Of a stretch of 64,000 bases of DNA, positions 54,712-64,000 are shown piece after piece; within the stretch, counting starts at the first letter, position 1, and each line of letters opens with the position of its first letter. Source of the DNA: Melaminivora suipulveris (GTDB lineage: Bacteria > Pseudomonadota > Gammaproteobacteria > Burkholderiales > Burkholderiaceae_C). The notes beneath the pieces are model-generated. The model had not been told where the DNA came from. It made no database searches and worked only from the letters and a program-made list of their open reading frames with translations. The DNA lies in NCBI RefSeq assembly GCF_003008575.1, contig NZ_CP027667.1:493501-557500 (forward strand), in the 5' to 3' direction. The position numbers and the translations under genes are program-made.

Positions 54712-56127
54712 TTACAGCGAGTAGTACATGTCGTATTCGACCGGGTGCGGCGCCATGCGCAGGCGCTGCACCTCGGCCATCTTGACCTCGATGTAGGCGT
54801 CCAGCATGCCGTCGGTGAACACGCCGCCCTTGGTCAGAAAGCCCCGGCCCTGGTCCAGCGCCTCCAGCGCCTGGTCCAGGCTGTGGCAGACGGTGGGCAC
54901 CAGGCGGTCCTCCTCGGGCGGCAGGTGGTACAGGTCCTTGGTGGCGGCCTCGCCGGGGTGGATGCGGTTTTCCACGCCGTCCAGGCCGGCCATCATCAGC
55001 GCCGAGAAGCATAGATACGGGTTGGCCAGCGGATCGGGGAAGCGCGCCTCGATGCGCCGGCCCTTGGGGTTGGCCACATAGGGGATGCGGATCGATGCCG
55101 AGCGGTTGCGCGAGCTGTAGGCCAGCTTGACCGGCGCCTCGTAGCCAGGCACCAGGCGCTTGTAGCTGTTGGTGCCGGGGTTGGTGATGGCGTTGAGCGC
55201 TCGGGCGTGCTTGATCAGGCCGCCGATGTAGTACAGCGCGAAATCCGATAGGCCGGCATAGCCGTCGCCGGCAAACAGGTTCTTGCCGTCCTTCCAGATG
55301 GACTGATGCACGTGCATGCCCGAGCCGTTGTCGCCGGCGTAGGGCTTGGGCATGAAGGTCGCCGTCTTGCCGTAGGCATTGGCCACGTTCCAGATCACGT
55401 ACTTCATGGTCTGCGTCCAGTCGGCGCGCTCGACCAGGGTGGAAAAGCGCGTGCCGATCTCGTTCTGGCCCGCGCCGCCGACCTCGTGGTGGAAGACCTC
55501 GACGGGAATGCCCAGCTGCTCCAGCACCAGCGCCATTTCGGCGCGCATGTCGTGCGTGCTGTCCATGGGCGGCACGGGCATGTAGCCGCCCTTGTTGCCG
55601 GGGCGGTGGCCGCGGTTGCCGCCCTCCAGGCGCGCGCCGCTGTTCCACGGCGCCTCGTACTCGTCGATCTCGTACGAGGTGCTGCCGGGCTCGGTGCTCC
55701 AGCGCACGCCGTCGAAGATGAAGAATTCGGGCTCGGGGCCGAAGAAGGCCGTGTCGCCCAGGCCGGAGGCCTTCAGGTAGGCCTCGGCACGCTTGGCAAT
55801 CGAGCGCGGATCGCGGTCGTAGGCCTTGCCGTCACCGGGCTCGACCACGTCGCACTGCAAAAACAGCGTGGTTTCCTCGAAGAAGGGATCGATGTTGGCC
55901 GTGGCCGGGTCGGGCATGAGCTGCATGTCCGAGGCCTCCACGCCCTTCCAGCCCGGCATGGACGAGCCGTCGAAGGCGTGGCCGTGGTTGAACTTTTCTT
56001 CATCGAAGTGCGATACCGGCACGGTGACGTGGTGTTCCTTGCCACGCGTGTCGGAAAAACGCAGGTCCACGAAGCGGACCTCGTTCTCCTCGATCATGTT
56101 CATCACGTCAGCAACGGTCTTGGCCAT
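54712..56127 (-). CDS. glnA: Glutamine synthetase, type I beta
   Basis: 471 residues. ATP-dependent synthesis of glutamine from glutamate and ammonia, dodecameric. Motifs: [27 protein letters not shown], the ATP loop [16 protein letters not shown] and [16 protein letters not shown]. Tyr400 in [10 protein letters not shown] is the adenylylation site of the GlnE-regulated form. GGAG 7 bases upstream fixes ATG 56127. No convincing sigma-54 promoter or ntrBC genes are visible next to it. Confidence 0.97.
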   Translation of the reverse strand: MAKTVADVMNMIEENEVRFVDLRFSDTRGKEHHVTVPVSHFDEEKFNHGHAFDGSSMPGWKGVEASDMQLMPDPATANIDPFFEETTLFLQCDVVEPGDGKAYDRDPRSIAKRAEAYLKASGLGDTAFFGPEPEFFIFDGVRWSTEPGSTSYEIDEYEAPWNSGARLEGGNRGHRPGNKGGYMPVPPMDSTHDMRAEMALVLEQLGIPVEVFHHEVGGAGQNEIGTRFSTLVERADWTQTMKYVIWNVANAYGKTATFMPKPYAGDNGSGMHVHQSIWKDGKNLFAGDGYAGLSDFALYYIGGLIKHARALNAITNPGTNSYKRLVPGYEAPVKLAYSSRNRSASIRIPYVANPKGRRIEARFPDPLANPYLCFSALMMAGLDGVENRIHPGEAATKDLYHLPPEEDRLVPTVCHSLDQALEALDQGRGFLTKGGVFTDGMLDAYIEVKMAEVQRLRMAPHPVEYDMYYSL

Positions 56128-56285
56128 CAAATTTCTCCAGGGTGGGGGCGGCGCGTCGCTGGCTGCGCGGCAGCGTTTGTGCAGGCAGCGAGGCGAAGAA
56201 AAAACGTATTTTGCGTGCCAGGCGGGTGGGCGGCGCGCTCATGGACAGCCAAGGCATAAAAAAACGTCCAGGGAGGGGCGAGCCG

Positions 56286-57110
56286 TCAGTACTCGCGCGT
56301 CAGCTCGGCGCCCAGCGTGATGCCTGCCTCCTGCGCCAGCGCCGCGTGCAGCGCCTGCCAGGCAGGCGGCACCAACGGCGCCGCGCCCTTGACACCCAAC
56401 TCGATATGCGGGCCGTGCACGGGGTGGTCGACGCTGGGCAAGCTGAAGACCTTGACGCCGGGGTGCTCTGCCTCGATGCGGCGCATCAGTGGCGTGAGCG
56501 CCGACTCCATGGCGCTGTACAGCAGAACTGAGTGCTCGGCCTGCGGCGCGCGGTGGAACCACTGCGCGCAGGTGTTGTCCAGCACGCCCTCGATCATCGG
56601 CCAGGCCATGACGGGAAAACCTGGCACGAAGTGCACCACGCCGCCGCCGGGGCCGTCGCAGGAAAAGCCGGGGATCTTGTTGTACGGGTTGGCGATGATG
56701 CGCGAGCCGGCCGGCAGCACGCCCATCTGCAGGCGCTGCACGTTGTCGGCGCGCTCGGGCTCGAAGGGCCGGCCTTGCTCGCGCGCCATGTCCTGCATGC
56801 GCTCACGGATCAGCGCCTGCGCCTGCGCGTGGTCGACCAGCGGCACGGCCAGTGCGGCGGCGGCGCTCTGGCGGGTGTGGTCGTCCGGCGTGGCGCCGAT
56901 GCCGCCGCAGCAAAAGACGATGTCGCGCGTGGCGAACGTTTGCGCCAGCATGGCCGTCAGGCGCGCCGGATCGTCGCCCACGTACTGCGCCCAGGCCAGC
57001 GCCAGGCCGCGCGCGGCGAGCAGTTCGATGGTCTTGGCCAGGTGCTTGTCGGCGCGCTTGCCCGAGAGAATTTCGTCGCCGACGATGATGAGGCCGAAGT
57101 GGGGGGTCAT
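56286..57110 (-). CDS. Molybdopterin-binding domain protein (CinA N-terminal type)
   Basis: 274 residues. A MoCF/CinA-N domain: FGLIIVGDEILSGKRADKH, CCGGIGATPDDHTRQSAA, GVLPAGSRIIANPYNKIPGF. The C-terminal nicotinamide deamidase domain of full CinA is missing. Related single-domain proteins act on nucleotide by-products (ADP-ribose or FAD-type), but this one's substrate is unknown. ATG 57110 overlaps the EI24 stop by 4 bases, so the two are coupled. Confidence 0.88.
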   Translation of the reverse strand: MTPHFGLIIVGDEILSGKRADKHLAKTIELLAARGLALAWAQYVGDDPARLTAMLAQTFATRDIVFCCGGIGATPDDHTRQSAAAALAVPLVDHAQAQALIRERMQDMAREQGRPFEPERADNVQRLQMGVLPAGSRIIANPYNKIPGFSCDGPGGGVVHFVPGFPVMAWPMIEGVLDNTCAQWFHRAPQAEHSVLLYSAMESALTPLMRRIEAEHPGVKVFSLPSVDHPVHGPHIELGVKGAAPLVPPAWQALHAALAQEAGITLGAELTREY

Positions 57111-57955
57111 GGGGATTCGGACCGCAGCCCAGGCGGTGTGGCGGCTGGGATGGCGGGTGCAGGCTCGCTGCGCAACGCCTCCAGCGCCGCCAGGCAGAAA
57201 TGGATGAACCACAGCGAGGAAAACACGAACACCAGGGTGTAGATCCAGACCGCCAGCGGCACCAGCACGAAGAACGCGGCGGCGAACACCACACCCGAAA
57301 TCCACACCACGCCCGGCGCCGCGCCCAGGAAGCCGCACAGCACGCCGACGGTCAGCAGGCGCCAGCGGTGGCGGGCGAAGAGCGTCTGCCGTTCGGCGCG
57401 GCTGGCATGTTCGGACAGCGCGTCAAAGGCCATGACGCGGTAGTTCAACCAGCCCCAGATCAACGGCGGCAACACCAGCACCAGCGGCGGGATCAGCCAC
57501 AGCGGCATGGACACGGCCATGGCCGCCAGTGCCGCCAGCGTGCTGCCGCTGGCCCAGGCGATGCTGGCCAGCAGCGACGCGCCGTGCTTGCGCTCCAGGT
57601 GCGCGAAGCGCCGCGCCGCCACCAGGCTCACCAGCGCCGGCGTGACCAGCGCCGCCACCGCCAGCACCGAGACGATCACGATGACAGGCAGCGCCGCCAG
57701 CACCAGCAGCAGCGGCGCCAGAGCGCCGGGGGCGTCGCCCACGCCGAGGCGGCCAAGCCAGCCCCACAGCGTGGCCAGCCAGTGCGCGCTGCCCAGGGCA
57801 GACTGCATCCAGGCCACCGCGGCGCCCCAGAACAGCCAGCCGGCGACGCCCGCCAGCAGCGCGATCGCCACCAGCGGCAGCAGCGACAGGGCGATGACGC
57901 GCGGCATCAGGCAATACGCCACCGCGCGCCAGAACGATTCGATCAGCAGGCCCAT
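57107..57955 (-). CDS. EI24-domain (CysZ-like) membrane protein
   Basis: 282 residues with about five or six hydrophobic helices. FWRAVAYCLMPRVIALSLLPL and LPPLIWGWLNYRVMAFDALSEHAS match the EI24/CysZ fold. CysZ proteins carry sulfate, but many EI24 proteins in beta-proteobacteria have no assigned cargo. It follows the fatty acid hydroxylase gene by 55 bases and is translationally coupled to the CinA-like gene. Confidence 0.86.
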   Translation of the reverse strand: MGLLIESFWRAVAYCLMPRVIALSLLPLVAIALLAGVAGWLFWGAAVAWMQSALGSAHWLATLWGWLGRLGVGDAPGALAPLLLVLAALPVIVIVSVLAVAALVTPALVSLVAARRFAHLERKHGASLLASIAWASGSTLAALAAMAVSMPLWLIPPLVLVLPPLIWGWLNYRVMAFDALSEHASRAERQTLFARHRWRLLTVGVLCGFLGAAPGVVWISGVVFAAAFFVLVPLAVWIYTLVFVFSSLWFIHFCLAALEALRSEPAPAIPAATPPGLRSESP

Positions 57956-58010
57956 GGCGCGCAAGCATAAGGCAAGGGTGCGCGCGCCGCTGCCCGCGTA
58001 TCGTGCTGCA

Positions 58011-58997
58011 TCAGGCGCGGCCGGCCAGGCGCAGCAGGCCGCGCCACTGCTGTTGCCAGAAGCCCCGGCCATAGTCGCGCAGCCGCCCGCTCGCGTCGGG
58101 TTCGTCCTGGTCGCGGATGCCGGTGGGGTCGTAGCGCGGCGAGAAGTCTGCGGTGCCAAAGATCATGTCCCACCACGGCACGAGCACACCGAAATTACTG
58201 GCGCCCACGGCCCGGCGGCGCGCCTGTGGCTCGGCCGCCACCTCGATGGCGTGGTGGCGGCGATGAAAGCGCGGGCTGATCCACAGCCACCCACCCAGCG
58301 TGCCGAAGCTGGCACGCAGGTTGGCGTGGTGCAGGTTCTCGCTGAGCTGGGTGATGGCGACGATGGCCACGAACTGCCCCGGCGCCACGCCGATGCACTG
58401 CGCGGCCAGCACCAGGATGGCGTCGCGCAGCAGGTCGTCCAGCAGGTGGTTGCGACTGTCGCTCCACAGCGTCATCTGCCGCTGCGAATGGTGCAGCGCA
58501 TGCAGACGCCACCACCATTCGAAGCGGTGCTGGCCGCGGTGAATCCAGTAGTCCAGCAAATCGAAGGCCAGCAGGTACAGCAGCAGGCTGGCCAGCGGCC
58601 GGTCCGTCACGCCGGGCCACAGGGCGTCGAGCTGCAGGCCGTGCCAGCCCTGCACCCGCAACGCACCGAACAGGGCGTTCCACAGCGGGTCGATGCTGAA
58701 AAACAGCGCCAGGCGAAACAGGCCCAGGCGGTGGATCAGCGTGTAGACGACGTCGGTGCGCACGGCGCGGCGATCGCGCAGCGGCTCCACGGGCCGCCAG
58801 CGCTCCAGCGGCGCGATGATGGCGATCATGACGGCCAGTTGCAGCAGGCCCACCAGCAGCCAGCCAGTGGCGGCAAAGCCGTCCTCCAGCACGTTGGCCA
58901 GGCCCAGGGTGAACAACATGGGCTGCACCACGGCCTCGAACAGCCACTGCTGGGCCGCATCGAAGCCGTCGGCTAGCCAGGTTGCGAGATCGTTCAC
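58011..58997 (-). CDS. Fatty acid hydroxylase / sterol desaturase superfamily protein
   Basis: About 328 residues. Four to five membrane helices and the di-iron histidine boxes: HRGQHRFEWWWRLHALHHSQ, ENLHHANL and FHRRHHAIEV. It should hydroxylate a lipid in the inner membrane; substrate unknown. I use GTG 58997, 7 bases after the preceding stop, because the alternative ATG at 59048 would overlap the deacetylase gene by 44 bases. It may modify hopanoids, fatty acids or ether lipids. Confidence 0.88.
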   Translation of the reverse strand: MNDLATWLADGFDAAQQWLFEAVVQPMLFTLGLANVLEDGFAATGWLLVGLLQLAVMIAIIAPLERWRPVEPLRDRRAVRTDVVYTLIHRLGLFRLALFFSIDPLWNALFGALRVQGWHGLQLDALWPGVTDRPLASLLLYLLAFDLLDYWIHRGQHRFEWWWRLHALHHSQRQMTLWSDSRNHLLDDLLRDAILVLAAQCIGVAPGQFVAIVAITQLSENLHHANLRASFGTLGGWLWISPRFHRRHHAIEVAAEPQARRRAVGASNFGVLVPWWDMIFGTADFSPRYDPTGIRDQDEPDASGRLRDYGRGFWQQQWRGLLRLAGRA

Positions 58998-59004
58998 GGT
59001 GACG

Positions 59005-59841
59005 TCAGCGCGGGCGGATGAGGGGCGCGTAGGCAGGATGCTCGGCAAGGGTGCGAAAGCACAGACCGCGCGCCTTGAGGCCTGCTATGAGCGGCTCCAG
59101 CACTGCTGGCGCCCAAGGGTCCTTGCGCGACCAGATGCCCAAATGGGCCAGCAGGATATCGCCATCGCCGATGGTCCTCAGGCTGCGCGCCAGCAGTGCC
59201 CGGTTGCTGTGGCTTTCGCTGGGCAGCTCATCGCCGAGAAAGCCCGCGCTGCTCCAGCCGACCTGGGTGTAGCCGCAGCGGCGCGCGGCAGCCAGCAGCG
59301 CCGGCGAGGTCTTGCCACCTGGGGCGCGATAAAGCGGCAGCGGTTCGCGGCCGGTCACGGCGCGCAGGCGCTGGGCGGCGGCGTCGATCTGCTGGCAGTA
59401 CTGTGCGGCGGAGACGGTGAAGCTTTCGCCTGCGCGCGGGCCGGCGGAGGGGCGCACCTTGAAGCGCGGCTGGCCCTGGGCGTCCACCCCGGCGTCGGCG
59501 CGCCAGTAGGTGTGGTGCAGCGTGTGCGAGGCGAAGGCGTGCCCCTCGGCGGCGCGCTCGCGCCACCAGGGCGCCCAGTGATCATCCAGGCTGCTGCCGC
59601 CGTGCTGTGTCCGCTCGTCGGCGGCGAAGAAGGTCACGCGCACCTGCTGGCGCGCCAGCGCCTCGGCGACCAGGGGCGCGACACCCATGTGGCCGGTATC
59701 GAAGGTCAGGTAGACCGTGCCTTTGCAGTCATTTTGGCCTTCAGCCCGCGTCGATAAAGGCGCTATAGCTATGGAAAATGCAGCAAAAACGCCTGCCACC
59801 GCACACGGAAAGCGCCTCCGGCAGGTATCAGCGCGCCGCAT
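59005..59841 (-). CDS. NodB-like polysaccharide deacetylase
   Basis: About 278 residues. Exported carbohydrate esterase 4 fold. Motif 1 reads TFDTGHMG instead of the usual TFDDGP, so the second Asp, a metal ligand in the family, is Thr. Motif 2 is SHTLHH and motif 3 RAPGGK. A signal peptide (RRRFPCAVAGVFAAF) runs into residues SIAIAPLSTRAEGQND encoded by a dispersed repeat copy. Activity is uncertain given the motif change. ATG 59841 overlaps the upstream propeller gene by 14 bases; 59862 is an alternative. Confidence 0.87.
   Translation of the reverse strand: MRRADTCRRRFPCAVAGVFAAFSIAIAPLSTRAEGQNDCKGTVYLTFDTGHMGVAPLVAEALARQQVRVTFFAADERTQHGGSSLDDHWAPWWRERAAEGHAFASHTLHHTYWRADAGVDAQGQPRFKVRPSAGPRAGESFTVSAAQYCQQIDAAAQRLRAVTGREPLPLYRAPGGKTSPALLAAARRCGYTQVGWSSAGFLGDELPSESHSNRALLARSLRTIGDGDILLAHLGIWSRKDPWAPAVLEPLIAGLKARGLCFRTLAEHPAYAPLIRPR
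59729..59786 (-). repeat. Dispersed repeat copy 13, inside the deacetylase gene
   Basis: Reverse copy, same sense as the gene. ATAGCTATAGCGCC, then TTTATCGACGCGGGCTGAAG and GCCAAAATG. It encodes the h- to c-region of the signal peptide and the start of the mature protein. Confidence 0.8.
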
Positions 59842-60838
59842 GGCGGAGCGTCCATACGCCATGCGGCGATTTACCTACTTTGACCGACTGCACGACCTTG
59901 CGCTCACGCGTGTCGATGACCAGCAGCTTGCGTGCCCAGCGCGCGGTGACATAGAGGTAGCGCCCGTCGGCCGATACGTCCATGCAGTCCGGCCCGCCCG
60001 GAGCGGGGTAGCTGTCCACCACGGCCATGGCCTGCATGTCGATCTTGCTGATGGTGTTGGCCACGCGGTTGCTCACGAACAGGTGGCGGCCGTCGCCGGC
60101 CGCGCGGAAGGCGTGCGCTCCGTCGGCGGTTTTGATGCGCTGCACGCTGCGCGGCTGCGGCCCGCTGATGTCGAAGACCTGGACGCTGTCGCTGCCCGTC
60201 AGACCCACAAATACGTGCCGACCGTCTGGGCTGCCATAGACGTCTGCGGGCATGGCGCCGGTGGGTGTGCGCCAGCGCAGCTTCTGCGTGGGGATGTCGA
60301 TGGCGACCAGCTCGTCGCTGTCCTGCATCGTGGAGTACACGGTGCGGCTGGCGGCGTCGATCCACAGGTGGCTAGGTGTCTTCGCGGTGGCCACGCGCTG
60401 TGCCAAAGTGAGCTCGCTGCCGTTCCAGCGGTAGAAATCCACATGGTTCAGCCGGTTGGCTGCCGTCACCAGCCACTGCATGTCCGGCGAGAAGCGCAGG
60501 TGGTAGGGGTCGACGATGCCGCGCACGGTACGCTGCACCTGGGCCGTGCGTGGGTCAATGAAGGTCAGGCTATCGGCCAGCGCATTGGCCACGACGATGG
60601 ATTTCTCGTCAGGCGTGAGGTACAGGTGGTGCGGCTCCTTGCCAGTGGGGATGCGCTCGCGTTCGGTCCACGTCGTGGGGTCGATCACGCTCACATCGGC
60701 CTGGAGCGAATTCAGCACGAAAATCGGCGGCTGCGGAGCACTCGCTGCGGCGGGTAGGGCCACGGCGGCCGTCATCAGGCCTAGGGCGGATCGGCGCGTC
60801 AGGCCGGCCGAAGGGATTGCTGTGCGGGTGATGCTCAT
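59828..60838 (-). CDS. YncE/YVTN-type beta-propeller protein, exported
   Basis: 336 residues. A Tat-like signal (LTRRSALGLMTAAVALPAAASA) then about seven short beta-propeller blades (VFVLNSLQADVSVIDP, VVANALADSLTFID, GSPDGRHVFVGLTGSDSVQVFD, DVSADGRYLYVTARWARKLLVID). No heme or metal motif seen. Such propellers bind partners or ligands in the periplasm; the role is unknown. Start ATG 60838 is preferred; a longer frame to 60889 lacks a signal. Its end overlaps the deacetylase start. Confidence 0.88.
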   Translation of the reverse strand: MSITRTAIPSAGLTRRSALGLMTAAVALPAAASAPQPPIFVLNSLQADVSVIDPTTWTERERIPTGKEPHHLYLTPDEKSIVVANALADSLTFIDPRTAQVQRTVRGIVDPYHLRFSPDMQWLVTAANRLNHVDFYRWNGSELTLAQRVATAKTPSHLWIDAASRTVYSTMQDSDELVAIDIPTQKLRWRTPTGAMPADVYGSPDGRHVFVGLTGSDSVQVFDISGPQPRSVQRIKTADGAHAFRAAGDGRHLFVSNRVANTISKIDMQAMAVVDSYPAPGGPDCMDVSADGRYLYVTARWARKLLVIDTRERKVVQSVKVGKSPHGVWTLRHAAR

Positions 60839-60990
60839 CTTGCGGTTTCCTGCCCTTGTGTTGTCCGATGGGCAGCGATCACCGCCCATTACCGGACACG
60901 GTCGCCCACCGGCAAGCCGAGGTTCAACGGGGCGCGGGCTCGTGGCGTTGACGATGCGCCAGCAGTTTTACCGCAGATGAAGGAGCGCCG

Positions 60991-61728
60991 TCAGGACAGC
61001 AGTCGCAGCTCGGTCTCGTCCAGCCAGCGCCATTGGCCGGGCGCAAGATCGGAAGGAAGATCCAGGCTGCCGATGCGGATGCGATGCAGCTTTTCCACGC
61101 GGTTCCCGGCGGCAGCCAGCATGCGTTTGACCTGGTGGTAGCGGCCCTCCGTCAACGTCAGATCCAGGACGTTTTCCTCCACACGGGTGCAGGCGCTCGC
61201 CTGCGCGGGGCGCGGGTCGTCGTCGAGCACCACACCATCCAAGAGACGCTCGATCTGCGCCTGCGTCGCTGGATGCCTGGTGGTCACACGGTAGACCTTG
61301 GGTACATGGCGCTTGGGCGAGCTCAGCCGGTGGATGAACTGTCCGTCGTCGCTGAGCAGCAGCAGGCCCGTCGTGTCCTGGTCAAGACGGCCTATGGCCT
61401 GCACACCCGGCACCGCTCCCCGGCCGGGCCGCTGCCGCAGGGGCGTTGGCAGGAGGGTATACACACTCGGATACGCTGAAGGCTTTTGCGAGCATTCCAT
61501 GCCCGCCGGCTTGTGCAGCATGACGTAGGCCTTGGCTTGATAGCGCCAGGCCGTGCCCTGCACCATGAAACACAGGCCTCGCTCATCAAAGTTTGCGCTG
61601 GGTTCATGGCAGGGCTGCCAGCCTGATGCATCCTGCTCTTTCACCTGGACCAGATCGCGCTGAATCAATCCTGCGCAGATACGGCGGGTGCCAAAACCTT
61701 GCGTGTACAGAATGTCCAGAAGTTGCAT
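60991..61728 (-). CDS. 16S rRNA pseudouridine synthase (RsuA family)
   Basis: 245 residues. N-terminal S4-like region, then the RsuA/RluB catalytic domain with GRLDQDTTGLLLLSDDG (catalytic Asp) and KVYRVTTRHPA, and EGRYHQVKRMLAAAGNRVEKLHR. RsuA modifies U516 of 16S rRNA. ATG 61728 starts the conserved region. It begins 27 bases downstream of the rRNA operon terminator on the same strand, leaving no room for an ordinary promoter. Confidence 0.9.
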   Translation of the reverse strand: MQLLDILYTQGFGTRRICAGLIQRDLVQVKEQDASGWQPCHEPSANFDERGLCFMVQGTAWRYQAKAYVMLHKPAGMECSQKPSAYPSVYTLLPTPLRQRPGRGAVPGVQAIGRLDQDTTGLLLLSDDGQFIHRLSSPKRHVPKVYRVTTRHPATQAQIERLLDGVVLDDDPRPAQASACTRVEENVLDLTLTEGRYHQVKRMLAAAGNRVEKLHRIRIGSLDLPSDLAPGQWRWLDETELRLLS

Positions 61729-61754
61729 GGCAGAAAAGGAGCTCTCAAACGCCA

Positions 61755-61784
61755 ACGCCCTTCAATCTTTCGACTGAAGGGCGT
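61755..61784 (-). terminator. rRNA operon terminator after 5S
   Basis: Stem ACGCCCTTCA and TGAAGGGCGT around a short loop, followed on the minus strand by TTGGCGTTT. It lies 15 bases downstream of 5S rRNA. Confidence 0.85.
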
Positions 61785-61798
61785 GGTGTTTACAACTA

Positions 61799-61912
61799 GC
61801 CTGACGATGACCTACTTTCACACGGGTAACCGCACTATCATTGGCGCGAAGTCGTTTCACGGTCCTGTTCGGGATGGGAAGGGGTGGTTCCGACTTGCTA
61901 TGGTCGTCAGGC
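61799..61912 (-). rRNA. rrf: 5S ribosomal RNA
   Basis: About 114 bases on the minus strand, beginning GCCTGACGACCATAGCAAG and ending near GTCATCGTCAGGC, with the conserved CCGAACAGG... region and pairing ends. It follows 23S by about 150 bases. Confidence 0.95.
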
Positions 61913-62065
61913 TTTAACGGGTTGGGGCGGCTGAAGCTGTTTAGGTTTCAGCGGCCCTGGGATTCATAGAGTCGGGTTGGTCAGCGTTTTGGAGTTTGAT
62001 TGCGTTGGCACAACTGTGTGTGTTGTGGTCTTTGGTTGCTTGTGTTGGTGTGCATCAAAGTTATA

Positions 62066-64000
<1,935 letters not shown>

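Noticed and set aside
56200..56225. Possible sigma-54 promoter for glnA (TGGCACG on the minus strand at about 56214-56220)
   Set aside because: The -24 element is good but the required GC at -12 is missing at the proper spacing.

Overview
The window looks like chromosome from a high-GC member of the Burkholderiales, most likely Comamonadaceae (the Acidovorax / Alicycliphilus / Diaphorobacter / Melaminivora neighbourhood). The basis is the strongly GC-biased codon use, the tig-clpP-clpX-lon order flanked by tRNA-Leu and tRNA-Gly/Cys genes, a Bug-family (TctC-like) binding protein, the ccoIS-NOQP-GH order, a GSI-beta glutamine synthetase and an hpnCDE squalene cluster. This is family recognition by eye; no database search was run.

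Layout. 1-2 kb: end of a DUF937 gene and an Aer-like PAS chemoreceptor. 2.3-8.2 kb: a tripartite RND efflux operon (adaptor, AcrB-like pump, OprM-like lipoprotein). 8.3-11.8 kb: cobA-type uroporphyrinogen methyltransferase, an orphan Liv-type binding protein, an HI0933-family flavoprotein. 11.9-13.4 kb: a secreted GH5 cellulase with a CBM2-like tail. 13.5-15.5 kb: rpsU, a YqeY protein and a tartrate/D-malate dehydrogenase. 15.5-23.7 kb (minus): the cbb3 oxidase operon ccoI-ccoS-ccoN-ccoO-ccoQ-ccoP-ccoG-fixH plus a small membrane protein, with two FNR/Anr-type sites, one shared with a divergent uspA. 24.3-29.4 kb (minus): malonate utilisation genes. 29.5-34.6 kb (minus): lgt, an MFS transporter, a thioesterase, an SDR and ilvD. 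34.8-36.5 kb: murI and an acidic hypothetical gene fused in transcription to tRNA-Leu. 36.5-43.4 kb (minus): tRNA cluster, lon, clpX, clpP, tig, tRNA-Leu. 43.5-46.6 kb: hpnCDE. 46.6-50.5 kb: yihY, DUF2069, an FAD-linked oxidase, a lipoprotein. 50.6-52.8 kb: thyA, folA, xthA. 52.9-56.1 kb (minus): a glycine-zipper/DUF2383 protein, a secreted coiled-coil protein, glnA. 56.3-61.7 kb (minus): a tightly packed run of CinA-like, EI24, fatty acid hydroxylase, NodB-like deacetylase, beta-propeller and RsuA-like genes. 61.8-64 kb (minus): 5S and the 3' two thirds of 23S rRNA.

No phage, transposase, plasmid or CRISPR locus is visible. The most unusual signal is a dispersed 50-65 bp repeat, with 13 copies recognised here. 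One end has a small hairpin whose arms co-vary between copies; the other carries a CGCCGACTGAAGGCC-like core. Most copies sit just after stop codons, and several supply the stop codon. Three lie in frame inside genes, one of them encoding the end of a signal peptide.

Functionally the window combines microaerobic respiration (cbb3 oxidase under FNR-type control), small-acid metabolism (malonate, tartrate/malate), squalene synthesis, envelope biogenesis (lgt, murI, efflux) and general housekeeping (proteostasis, dTMP/folate, translation).
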